Below are positions 33,175-41,705 of a DNA stretch of 64,000 nt, piece by piece. The DNA comes from an uncultured Porphyromonadaceae bacterium (GTDB lineage Bacteria; Bacteroidota; Bacteroidia; Bacteroidales; Muribaculaceae), in NCBI GenBank assembly GCA_947174235.1, contig CAMWID010000006.1, forward strand, positions 1-64,000, read 5' to 3'. Each line of letters starts with the position of its first letter. Positions within the stretch are counted from its first letter, which is position 1. A model generated the notes under the pieces. It saw only the letters and a list, made by a program, of their open reading frames with translations, was not told where the DNA came from and searched no databases. Made by a program: the position numbers and the translations under genes.

Positions 33175-34644
33175 TCATCCTTCCGAGATATTGTTGAGCA
33201 GGTCTACTTTCCCTTCGTTCACAAGCTTCAATATCAGTTCGCCGAAGAGAGTGTTCTGCCATGCGAACCACGGGCGTGTGAAATTTGTGGCGTCGTGCTT
33301 ATGGAAAGATTCATGTATGAATCCTGTTCCGGCGTCAGTGTCCATCACCATTTTGATGCACTCTGCAATCTCATTGTCGTCGGTGCTTGTAAACGCCTTC
33401 ATCATTATGCTCATGGGCCATACCATGTCATAACCCACGTGTGGACCTCCTATGCCTTCCCCCGCCTCGCCTTTGAAGAAATACGGATTGCTGAGGCTCC
33501 ATACGAAACGTCGGGTGTTGAGATAGATCGGGTCGTCGGGGGCGACATCGCAAAGATAGGGGAGGGAAAGCAGGCTCGGGGCGTTGGAATCGTCCATGAG
33601 ATATTGGTTGCCGAATCCGTCTACCTCGAAGGCATATATCGGACCGAACTCCGGATGATTGTTGACGGCATACTTTTTCAGAGCCGCGTCCACCTCGTCG
33701 GCGAGAGAGGTGCATCGTTTCGCCATTTCCGCATTATTGTTTACGGTAGTCAGGACATCCGCAGCCTTGCGGAGCACGGAAACCGCGAAAAAGTTTGACG
33801 GAATGAGAAACTGGAGGTTGGTGGCGTCATCGCTCGGACGGAAAGCCGACACGATAAGTCCGCAGGGATTTACGGGAGATCCGAGACCGTCGTTGCTGAG
33901 AGTGTCGAGCGCACGTTCTGTCTTGCGCTGGAACTTGTATGGTCCCACCCCGTCTTTTCTCTGTTGCACGGTGAAAGTGTCAAGTATCTTGTCGACCGCC
34001 TCCAGCCAAGTGGCGTCGAATATAGAATCGTCGCCGGTAACTTTCCAATATTCATATGCGAGCCGCAGAGGATAACACAGGGAGTCTATCTCCCATTTCC
34101 TCTCATGAATCTCCGGTTTCATATCGGTGAGGTCGGTCATCCATTCCCCTCCGGTGGCACCGTCGTTGAAGGCGTTGGCATATGGGTCGAGGATAATGCT
34201 TTTGAATTGCCGGCGTATCACTCCCTCTACCATATCCTTCAGTTTCTTGTCGGAATTTGCGAGCTGTACGTATGGCCACACCTGTGCCCCGGAGTCCCGG
34301 AGCCACATGGCATGGATGTCGCCTGTATATACAAACGTGTCATGCTTCCCGTCTTCACCGATGCGATAGTGTACGGTGGTGTCGATGGTATTTGGAAAAC
34401 AATTCTCAAACATCCATGCGAGTTTCTTGTTAGTGAGAAGTTTTTTCACGCGTTTGATCTCGCTTTCCACGGCATCAGAGTGGAACAGCCGTTCTTTCTT
34501 GGGGGGACGGTTTGTTCTGGTATACTTTTCGACCGTCCTTACAGCCGTCTTGTCGCTGGCGCAACCGGGAGTCTCCGCCCCATAAGCGGCAGAAGAGCCG
34601 GCGGCGATAACAGCGCACGATATTGCAATAAAGATTTTGTTCAT
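33175..34644 (-). CDS. GH125 exo-alpha-1,6-mannosidase
   Basis: A 489-residue exported enzyme with a signal peptide (about 1-22). Family motifs are strong: AWMFENCFPNT, HAMWLRDSGAQVWPY, WEIDSLCYPLRLAYEYW, DDSNAPSLLSLPYL and YDMVWPMSIMM. GH125 releases mannose from alpha-1,6-linked mannose ends by an inverting mechanism; the two catalytic acids are within these conserved blocks but I do not assign them. The enzyme fits with GH76 at 46060-47529: GH76 cuts the alpha-1,6 backbone and GH125 trims the products. It lies downstream of HTCS 2 on the same strand but has its own promoter. Confidence 0.92.
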   Translation of the reverse strand: MNKIFIAISCAVIAAGSSAAYGAETPGCASDKTAVRTVEKYTRTNRPPKKERLFHSDAVESEIKRVKKLLTNKKLAWMFENCFPNTIDTTVHYRIGEDGKHDTFVYTGDIHAMWLRDSGAQVWPYVQLANSDKKLKDMVEGVIRRQFKSIILDPYANAFNDGATGGEWMTDLTDMKPEIHERKWEIDSLCYPLRLAYEYWKVTGDDSIFDATWLEAVDKILDTFTVQQRKDGVGPYKFQRKTERALDTLSNDGLGSPVNPCGLIVSAFRPSDDATNLQFLIPSNFFAVSVLRKAADVLTTVNNNAEMAKRCTSLADEVDAALKKYAVNNHPEFGPIYAFEVDGFGNQYLMDDSNAPSLLSLPYLCDVAPDDPIYLNTRRFVWSLSNPYFFKGEAGEGIGGPHVGYDMVWPMSIMMKAFTSTDDNEIAECIKMVMDTDAGTGFIHESFHKHDATNFTRPWFAWQNTLFGELILKLVNEGKVDLLNNISEG

Positions 34645-34672
34645 TCTGAAAAAGGTTGTAAATTGTTTGATG

Positions 34673-34680
34673 CAAAATTA
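34673..34680 (-). promoter_or_regulatory. -7 element of GH125 gene
   Basis: Minus strand reads TAATTTTG, an exact TAnnTTTG, about 29 bases before the start. GTATAC occurs about 70 bases further upstream (34750-34755). Confidence 0.5.
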
Positions 34681-34761
34681 GTAACTGACGGGAAAACAAT
34701 TGTATGTCTTAATGACAACTGTGTACGTGTGGCGGCATGTGCCGCGAATGTATACAAAACT

Positions 34762-34803
34762 GGCGGTGACGGATACACGGTTATTCCGTGTTTCGTCACC
34801 GCC
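34762..34803 (-). terminator. terminator of HTCS 2
   Basis: GGCGGTGACG (34762-34771) pairs with CGTCACCGCC (34794-34803), continued inside by ACACGG/CCGTGT; AGTTTTG follows on the minus strand. Confidence 0.65.
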
Positions 34804-34807
34804 GGGT

Positions 34808-37800
34808 TCAGAGTTCGGCATCTTTCTCCCTGTTGGCGGTGCGGTATTCTTTGGGAGTAGTGTTGAATCTTTTTGAAAATTCCTTATAGAAATGTGACCG
34901 GTTGGTGAATCCGCAGCGGTATATTATCTCCTGCACCGTGAGGGAGGTGGTGAGAAGAAGGCGTGCCGCATAGTTGATACGGTGGTTCTTGATGAAGTCA
35001 TTTGGAGAGACTTCCCCGATCTCCTTGAATTTGCGGTAAAGGTTGCGGCTGCTCGTCTTGAGGTGCAACGCTATCTGTTCTGCGGAAAGGTCGTTGTCGT
35101 CTATATGAGAGTCAATGAAGTCTGTCACCTTGGCGATGAAATCCTTTTCCTCGCGGTGCATGAGTTTCCCTCCGCTGAATTCGAAAGTGCTGGCAGACGT
35201 GTTGTAATATTCTTTCAGATGTTCCCGGTTTTCAAGCAGTCTCTTCACGACGGCTTTGAGATAGCTTATGCTGAACGGTTTGCCGATATATGCGTCAGCA
35301 CCGGCTTCGATTCCTTTGATTTTTTCCTCATTGCTTGTCTTGGCGGAAAGCAGCACAAGCGGAATATGAAGCGTATGGCGGTTCCCCTTTATCTGCCGGG
35401 CAAACTCCGTGCCGTCGGTGCCGGGCATCATGATGTCGCTTATTATGAGATCCGGCGGTGTTTCCTTTAATATAGTCAGTCCTTCATCAGCATTCTCGGC
35501 AGTGATCACGTTGTATTGTGTCAGGCTGTCGCGCAGCAGGGTAAGAATCTCTTTGTTGTCGTCAAGCACAAGGATGGAGTAGCGTCGCGTCTCCTCTTTT
35601 CCGTCTACATTTCTTCGTTCTTTCCGTGAAGGGGACGAATCTGTGTCAGAGACGGGATGTGCCGCTTCTGATTCGTGAAACGCGGCTGACGGTTCAGTAT
35701 CCGGGGTGTCGGTCGGGGTGAGCTGCGGAAGAACTACAATGAACTCTGCGAAATTGCCTACCTCGCTTTCGATGGAGATGGTGCCGTGAAGCATCTCCAC
35801 CATACTATGGCATATCGCCATGCCGAGTCCGTTGCGGCTTGAAATTCCTTTTATCGCATTCTGTTCCACATTGTCAAGAACCGTGTATCGGTTGAAAATG
35901 CGGTTCTTGTCTTCATCGCGGACACCCTTGCCGGTATTGTAGACGGTGATGCGTAGGCGTCCGTCTGCCTCTTCCGCCCCCACTTTTATGATACCGCCGG
36001 GAGACGTATACTTGAAAGCGTTTGAGATAAGGTTGTTGAGAATCTTCTTAAGGCAGCTGAAATCGGAATTCCAGGTCAGTCCGGGTTTTATTTCATTGAT
36101 GAAATTGATATTGTTTCTTTCAGCGAGTTCCGTGAACGAGTCGAAAGTCTCGTTGCACAGATCGCTTACCCCGACTTTCCTTATCTTGACAGCCTTGTGT
36201 CCTGTCTCGATGCGTCGGAAGTCTATAAGTTCCTGGATAAGATTGTTGAGTCGTTCTGCGTTTGACCGTATCAGCCCTACATATTTGCGTATGTAGTCGT
36301 CCGAACCCGGATATTCGAGAATGCGTTCGCAAGGACCGTAGATAAGTGTGAGAGGAGTGCAGAACTCATGGGTGATATTGGTAAAGAAACGGAGTTTCTC
36401 TTCATATACCTCCTCTTTGTGTGCCTGTTCAAGCCGCATCATCTGTTTCTCCTGCTTCTCTTTCTGTCTGCGCAGATAGAAATATAATAGGGCTCCCGCG
36501 ATCGAGAGAACAATCAAAAGATATATCGCTTTGGCTATTCCCGACAGGTACCATGGTGCCTTTACGGTTATGTTGACTATATATGTATCGCTTTCCACCC
36601 CTGTGGCACGGTTAATGTATTTTACTTTCAGTCGGTATGATCCATGGTTCATTTCATTGAAAGAGATAGTCGGGCTTGTGCCGTTGCTGATCCATTCCTT
36701 GCCGTCGAGGGTATAATAATATGTATAATTGTCGGCGTTGATGAAGTCGGGGGCGACGAGGGTAAGTGAAAAATGGTTTTGGTTGTGCTCAAATACCAGA
36801 TGATGTCTGTCGGCTGAACTGTCAAGGTGGTCGTTAAGCGGCACTTCCTTGCCGGAAACTTTCAACTTAAGGAGCGACAGCCGTGGTGCAAACGGTTTCG
36901 GCACTTTATAAGTGTCGTGACGGTTGACAAGCACGATGCCGTTGATTCCGCCGAATATCAGGGTGTTGCCGGTATTGAAGCTCGCCCCGTCGCTGAATTC
37001 GGTCACATTTATACCGAAATTCTTGCCATAAGTCTGAGATTCATTGTTTTCCGGATTAAATCTGACAATGCCGTTGTTGGTGGTCACCCATATTTTATTG
37101 TCGTTTCCGGGTACTATTTCGTGTATGGTGTTGTTGTTGAACCCATATTCCTGACCGTGGAAATATTGCTCGTCATCTGCCGACGCCTTTACCAGACCGC
37201 TTCCCGTACCGAGCCAGAAAGTGTCTCCCTTTTTGAAGGCGTCAAACACGTCGTTCACCCCGTTGACACCGAAATTATTCTTCAGCGGGATGTTGGTGAG
37301 ACGGTCATTCTCAATACGGAACATACCTTGCCCTCGGTTACAGAAAAAGAGGTTACCGTCGTTGTCAGTCACGATTGAGAAAAACTGGTTTGAGGAGAAT
37401 GCCCCGTTGTCAAGGGAATACTTCTTTACATCCGACAGACGGGGATGACCAGGGTCGCCTGATATTCTGGCTTTCGCTACCCCCTGTCCGAGGGTACATA
37501 ACCATAAGGTAGAGTCGTTTATCTCAATGATTCCGTGTATGAACCTTATTTCGGGATCAAGATCAGCCTTATGAAGTTTCCCATCATTGTAATTATAGTA
37601 GTTCAGTCCTTCTTCGGTGGCTATCCACAGAATAGGGCGGCTGCTCTCGCTGAACGCGAAGACGGAATTATGGCGCAGTTCGCTGTCGGAGGATGTGTAC
37701 AGAGTCCCTTTGCCGATGGAGGAGGGGGGATAAAATTCGTTGAATCCTTCCACTTTGAGAAGTCCGTCACCTTTTGTGCCGAGCCACAGGTTATTATATC

Positions 37801-38854
37801 TGTCAAGGTGTATCGCTCTTACAGGATGTGAGATTTTGTTGTTGAACGCGTTGAAATCAAATGACCGGACGCTGTACAGGTCGTCCCAATAGGTGTAAAG
37901 CCCCTGACAGTCGGATCCAATCCAGACCACGTCTTGCTCAGGCGACTGCTCGAGGCAGAAGACCCCGACCTGTAGCCCGAGGTCTACGGGCTGAAATTCC
38001 CCGTGTTCGTTTTTTCCTACCCACAGCACTCCGTCCGTGCTGAAGGAGATGAAGAAATTCCCCTGATGGTCGTTCACGAGATTGGAAATCTTGCCTCGTT
38101 TCGACAGCTCGGAGGCGATATTGGTGATTTTACGTGCTTTGCCGTCAGAGAGTATCTCCGAGATATAACCTTCTCCGTCAATTATAAAAATCTTGTCATC
38201 CTGTATTTTTGCAAATATGACAGGAGTGTCGTTGATCCGTGAGACATCCAAGGATATTTCTGCCCCGTCAGCTCTGTTGGGAATGGCGGAGGAATATATT
38301 CCGCTGGTTGCTACCACCCATAAATAATTGCCTCTTATAGCTATGCGCTTGACGTCATCAAACGGTATGTCTATTTTTCCTGCCCGGGAGAATCCTGTAG
38401 GATTGCCGTTGTCCTGGCGCATAAGACATGAGTTTTCTTCAAGCACGAACAAGGTGCCCTCAGAATCCACGCACATCAGCTCTTGTCCGTTGAATTGCGG
38501 GAAAGTGGAGACGGTACGCGTGTTTGAATCTACAAGATCAAGACCGTGGTTTGTGAGAATCCACATTTTGCCGTTCCCTCCGTTGAATATTGTCTCTATG
38601 ATATTGCCGGAAAGGGTCTGTCCCGGAAATATGGATGTGAAAGGGTTGATCGACAGTCCGTCGGCAATGTTCACCCCGTCGCATGTCCCTATCCACAGGA
38701 ATCCGTTGTCATCGCGGCATAGCGAAAGGATCGCGCTGTTGGAAAGACCGTCAACATTGGAAGATTGACGCATGTTGTAAGGATATGCGGACTGTGATGC
38801 CGATGCTATGATGAAGATTATAAGAAGTAGTAGCGTCTGAATGCGGGAGATCAT
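34808..38854 (-). CDS. hybrid two-component system regulator (HTCS 2)
   Basis: The track opens the frame at 38992, but those 46 extra residues are charged and not signal-like; MISRIQTLLLLIIFIIASASQS at 38854 is a good signal/anchor, so I use that start (1348 residues). The order matches HTCS 1: periplasmic propeller repeats, Y_Y_Y domain, membrane helix (about 785-805 from this start), histidine kinase, receiver (SDIMMPGTDG) and AraC-type DNA-binding end (RINYAARLLLTTSLTVQEI and CGFTNRSHFYKEF). The kinase H-box reads HEFCTP (H829) rather than the common HE(L/F)RTP. It lies between GH125/phosphatase genes and the DUF4965/GH2/SusCD side, so PUL 2 is its likely target, perhaps through the inverted repeat at 43792-43841. 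Confidence 0.93.
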   Translation of the reverse strand: MISRIQTLLLLIIFIIASASQSAYPYNMRQSSNVDGLSNSAILSLCRDDNGFLWIGTCDGVNIADGLSINPFTSIFPGQTLSGNIIETIFNGGNGKMWILTNHGLDLVDSNTRTVSTFPQFNGQELMCVDSEGTLFVLEENSCLMRQDNGNPTGFSRAGKIDIPFDDVKRIAIRGNYLWVVATSGIYSSAIPNRADGAEISLDVSRINDTPVIFAKIQDDKIFIIDGEGYISEILSDGKARKITNIASELSKRGKISNLVNDHQGNFFISFSTDGVLWVGKNEHGEFQPVDLGLQVGVFCLEQSPEQDVVWIGSDCQGLYTYWDDLYSVRSFDFNAFNNKISHPVRAIHLDRYNNLWLGTKGDGLLKVEGFNEFYPPSSIGKGTLYTSSDSELRHNSVFAFSESSRPILWIATEEGLNYYNYNDGKLHKADLDPEIRFIHGIIEINDSTLWLCTLGQGVAKARISGDPGHPRLSDVKKYSLDNGAFSSNQFFSIVTDNDGNLFFCNRGQGMFRIENDRLTNIPLKNNFGVNGVNDVFDAFKKGDTFWLGTGSGLVKASADDEQYFHGQEYGFNNNTIHEIVPGNDNKIWVTTNNGIVRFNPENNESQTYGKNFGINVTEFSDGASFNTGNTLIFGGINGIVLVNRHDTYKVPKPFAPRLSLLKLKVSGKEVPLNDHLDSSADRHHLVFEHNQNHFSLTLVAPDFINADNYTYYYTLDGKEWISNGTSPTISFNEMNHGSYRLKVKYINRATGVESDTYIVNITVKAPWYLSGIAKAIYLLIVLSIAGALLYFYLRRQKEKQEKQMMRLEQAHKEEVYEEKLRFFTNITHEFCTPLTLIYGPCERILEYPGSDDYIRKYVGLIRSNAERLNNLIQELIDFRRIETGHKAVKIRKVGVSDLCNETFDSFTELAERNNINFINEIKPGLTWNSDFSCLKKILNNLISNAFKYTSPGGIIKVGAEEADGRLRITVYNTGKGVRDEDKNRIFNRYTVLDNVEQNAIKGISSRNGLGMAICHSMVEMLHGTISIESEVGNFAEFIVVLPQLTPTDTPDTEPSAAFHESEAAHPVSDTDSSPSRKERRNVDGKEETRRYSILVLDDNKEILTLLRDSLTQYNVITAENADEGLTILKETPPDLIISDIMMPGTDGTEFARQIKGNRHTLHIPLVLLSAKTSNEEKIKGIEAGADAYIGKPFSISYLKAVVKRLLENREHLKEYYNTSASTFEFSGGKLMHREEKDFIAKVTDFIDSHIDDNDLSAEQIALHLKTSSRNLYRKFKEIGEVSPNDFIKNHRINYAARLLLTTSLTVQEIIYRCGFTNRSHFYKEFSKRFNTTPKEYRTANREKDAEL

Positions 38855-38953
38855 GATTGTCTCGATTTCATTGTTAAGGTTAAGCAAAATCTGCGGCTCC
38901 GTTTCTGAAAGGCGCGGATTCCGGCGTTTTTGCCGGATCGCAGATTTATGATG

Positions 38954-38961
38954 CAAAATTA
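38954..38961 (-). promoter_or_regulatory. -7 element of HTCS 2
   Basis: Minus strand reads TAATTTTG, about 100 bases before the chosen start. The gap 38855-39145 otherwise holds only the plus-strand promoter at 39112. Confidence 0.4.
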
Positions 38962-39111
38962 AATAAAAAAAAGAAAACTTAAAATCTCGCATCTGAGAGA
39001 GACCCTAATAAAATGTAACGGATTGCGCCAAAAATGTCCATATGGAGGAAATCCGGTGTCTGGAATATAGTTATGTCATAAACGGATACTAAAACAAATG
39101 AGGTATACACT

Positions 39112-39119
39112 TAATTTTG
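39112..39119 (+). promoter_or_regulatory. -7 element of DUF4965 gene
   Basis: TAATTTTG fits TAnnTTTG; GTATAC (39103-39108) is just upstream. Confidence 0.5.
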
Positions 39120-39145
39120 CGGTGTGAAAAATTTATAACTGAATC

Positions 39146-41596
39146 ATGAAACAACTTCTTATTTCACTCTCAGTAGCGGCGTCGGCTATCAGTGGCGGAG
39201 CCTCCGCGGAACTCCGCGCGCCTGCGAATCCTCTTGTGACGGTAGACCCCTACACCAGTTGCTGGTCGACCGCAGATAAATTATATGACGATGTGACACG
39301 CCATTGGACGGGTGCCGAATATCCTCTTCTCGGTGTGTTGAGCGTGGACGGTGTCTCTTATCGTTTTATGGGTAAGGAGGTGCCTGTGCTTTCGTCTCTT
39401 GTCCCCACGGCTGCCGGCGAGGCATGGACAGGGGAATATACCACTGTAAAACCAGCCGAAGGATGGTACAAACCGGGTTTTGACGCCTCGGGATGGAAAT
39501 CCGATAAAGGCGCCTTCGGTTCTATACCGCAGGAGCAGCTTGCAAAAACACTGTGGAACACCGAGGAGATATGGGTGAGACGAGAGGTATCGATCCCTTC
39601 CGGTATCGGCAACAAGCCTGTATATCTGAATTATTCACATGATGACGACGTGATCATATATATCAACGGTATAAAGGTGGTTGACACCGGCAACCAATGT
39701 CATAAGAATGTGCGTCTGCTCCTGCCCGAAGATGTGCGCAAGACACTTAAACCGGGGAAGAACCTTATAGCTGCATGGTGCCGCGACCGTGGCGGTCTCG
39801 CATTCCTTGATTTCGGTCTCGACATCGAAGACAAGCCTTCACGTTATCTCACCAAAGAAGCTGAACAGACAGGGTGTGAGGTGCTTCCGATGAATACTAT
39901 CTATAGTTTCACCTGCGGTCCTGTCAATCTCGATCTCAAGTTTACCGCACCCGCTTTCCTTGATGATCTTGATCTTCTGAGCCGTCCGGTGAACTATATC
40001 ACCTATAATGTTGAAAGCACAGACGGCAAGAAGCACGATATCAGATTGTATTTCGAGGCGGGGCGTGAATGGGCTATCGACAACATTACGCAGAGATCGG
40101 TTTCCGGAATTGTACGGGAAGAGGGTATCACCGCCGTGACTGTGTCGAGCGTGAATCAGGAAATCCTTGCCAAGAGCGGAGATGACCTCCGCATAGATTG
40201 GGGTACATTCTATCTGGCATCTGATTCGGAAGTCTCCCCCTGGTTTGGAGACGCCAAGACGGCGCGCAAGAATTTTGTTTCCGGCAAAAAGATCAATCTT
40301 GCCACTTCAGGTAAGGAAGTCGGCATGACGGTCAACAAAGGGAAATGTGATTCGGCGTCGGGATACGTTATGGTAGGGTATGACGACATGTGGTCGATAC
40401 AATATTTCGGTACCAACCTGCGTCCTTACTGGAACCGCAACAATGACTCCACCATTATCCGCCAGCTTCTTGCTGCATCGAAAGAATATCAATCGCTGAT
40501 GGATAAGACTGCCGCTTTCGACAAGACCATGATGGAGGAGGCGCGGAAAGCGGGAGGCGACGCGTATGCTGATCTCTGTGCCCTCGCATATCGTCAGGCG
40601 ATCGCCGCCCATAAGCTCGTGGAGTCGCCTCAGGGTGATATCCTCTGGTTCTCAAAAGAGAATTTCAGCAACGGATCTATCGGTACGGTAGACATCACAT
40701 ATCCGTCAGCCCCGATGTTCCTGCTTTACAATCCGGAACTTGTGAAGGGATTGATGAACCATATCCTTTATTATTCAGAAAGCGGCAAATGGTCCAAACC
40801 GTTCGCGGCGCATGACGTGGGCACTTATCCTCTCGCCAACGGACAGACATATGGCGGCGACATGCCGGTGGAGGAATCGGGCAACATGCTTATCCTCGCT
40901 GCCGCGCTCGCCAAAGTGGAAGGTAACGCCGAGTATGCCGCACGCCACTGGAACGTGCTTTCCACATGGGCGGAATATCTCGCTGAATATGGGCTTGATC
41001 CCGAAAACCAACTCTGTACTGATGATTTCGCCGGACATTTCGCCCATAATGCCAACCTTTCTATCAAGGCTATTCTCGGAGTGGCTTCTTATGCGCGACT
41101 CGCAGAGATGCTGGGTAAAAAGAATGTGGCGGAGAAATATTTTGTCAAGGCTAAGGAAATGGCTGCCGAATGGGAGAAGATGGCTGACGACGGCGACCAC
41201 TACCGTCTGACGTTCGACAAGCCGGGCACATGGAGCCAGAAGTATAATCTCGTATGGGACAAGATGCTTGGTCTCGATATATTCTCTGACAATATAATGA
41301 AGAAGGAGATTCCGTATTATCTGAAAAAGCAGAACACTTACGGTCTTCCTCTTGACAACCGCGAGACATATACCAAGACCGACTGGATAATGTGGACGGC
41401 AACAATGGCTCCCGACAAAGCTACGTTTGAGAAATTTATAGTACCCGTACACAAGTTTATGAACGAGACACGTCATCGTGTCCCGATGAGCGACTGGATT
41501 TACACAGACCGTGCCGACCAGCGCGGATTCCAGGCGAGAGCTGTGGTGGGCGGTTACTTTATAAAGATGCTCGACGAGCGGATCAACGGTAAATAA
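39146..41596 (+). CDS. DUF4964/DUF5127/DUF4965/DUF1793 (glutaminase A-like) protein
   Basis: An 816-residue exported protein with a signal peptide (about 1-21). The start of the mature part (LRAPANPLVTVDPYTSCWS) is typical of DUF4964; DUF5127 follows (about 100-400); and the second half is an (alpha/alpha) helical domain of the DUF4965/DUF1793 type, with DMPVEESGNMLIL, NLSIKAILGVASYARLAE, WSQKYNLVWDKMLGL and the ending RADQRGFQARAVVGGYFIKML. Databases often call such proteins glutaminases after a fungal relative, but in Bacteroidetes they occur in PULs and a glycan role is more likely. Position between HTCS 2 and a GH2 enzyme supports that. Catalytic residues are not known to me. Confidence 0.8.
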   Translation: MKQLLISLSVAASAISGGASAELRAPANPLVTVDPYTSCWSTADKLYDDVTRHWTGAEYPLLGVLSVDGVSYRFMGKEVPVLSSLVPTAAGEAWTGEYTTVKPAEGWYKPGFDASGWKSDKGAFGSIPQEQLAKTLWNTEEIWVRREVSIPSGIGNKPVYLNYSHDDDVIIYINGIKVVDTGNQCHKNVRLLLPEDVRKTLKPGKNLIAAWCRDRGGLAFLDFGLDIEDKPSRYLTKEAEQTGCEVLPMNTIYSFTCGPVNLDLKFTAPAFLDDLDLLSRPVNYITYNVESTDGKKHDIRLYFEAGREWAIDNITQRSVSGIVREEGITAVTVSSVNQEILAKSGDDLRIDWGTFYLASDSEVSPWFGDAKTARKNFVSGKKINLATSGKEVGMTVNKGKCDSASGYVMVGYDDMWSIQYFGTNLRPYWNRNNDSTIIRQLLAASKEYQSLMDKTAAFDKTMMEEARKAGGDAYADLCALAYRQAIAAHKLVESPQGDILWFSKENFSNGSIGTVDITYPSAPMFLLYNPELVKGLMNHILYYSESGKWSKPFAAHDVGTYPLANGQTYGGDMPVEESGNMLILAAALAKVEGNAEYAARHWNVLSTWAEYLAEYGLDPENQLCTDDFAGHFAHNANLSIKAILGVASYARLAEMLGKKNVAEKYFVKAKEMAAEWEKMADDGDHYRLTFDKPGTWSQKYNLVWDKMLGLDIFSDNIMKKEIPYYLKKQNTYGLPLDNRETYTKTDWIMWTATMAPDKATFEKFIVPVHKFMNETRHRVPMSDWIYTDRADQRGFQARAVVGGYFIKMLDERINGK

Positions 41597-41639
41597 TACC
41601 GGGTCTTAGGCAGCTTCAAAAATTTTTAATTCCAAACTT

Positions 41640-41690
41640 AAAAGCGTGTCTGATTATTTGTTATCTTTGTGAATGATCAGACACGCTTTT
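41640..41690 (+). promoter_or_regulatory. 15-bp perfect inverted repeat enclosing the GH2 promoter
   Basis: AAAAGCGTGTCTGAT (41640-41654) and ATCAGACACGCTTTT (41676-41690) are exact inverted repeats, 21 bases apart, and the spacer contains TATCTTTG (41662-41669), a good -7 element. A T-rich stretch (TTTTTATAATTT) follows, so transcripts arriving from upstream would meet a terminator, while transcripts starting inside would not form the hairpin. Confidence 0.6.
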
Positions 41691-41705
41691 TATAATTTAA
41701 CAGAC

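Noticed and set aside
41640-41690. Invertible promoter (DNA inversion switch)
   Set aside because: The spacer is only 21 bases, too short for known recombinase-driven inversion, and no invertase gene is present.
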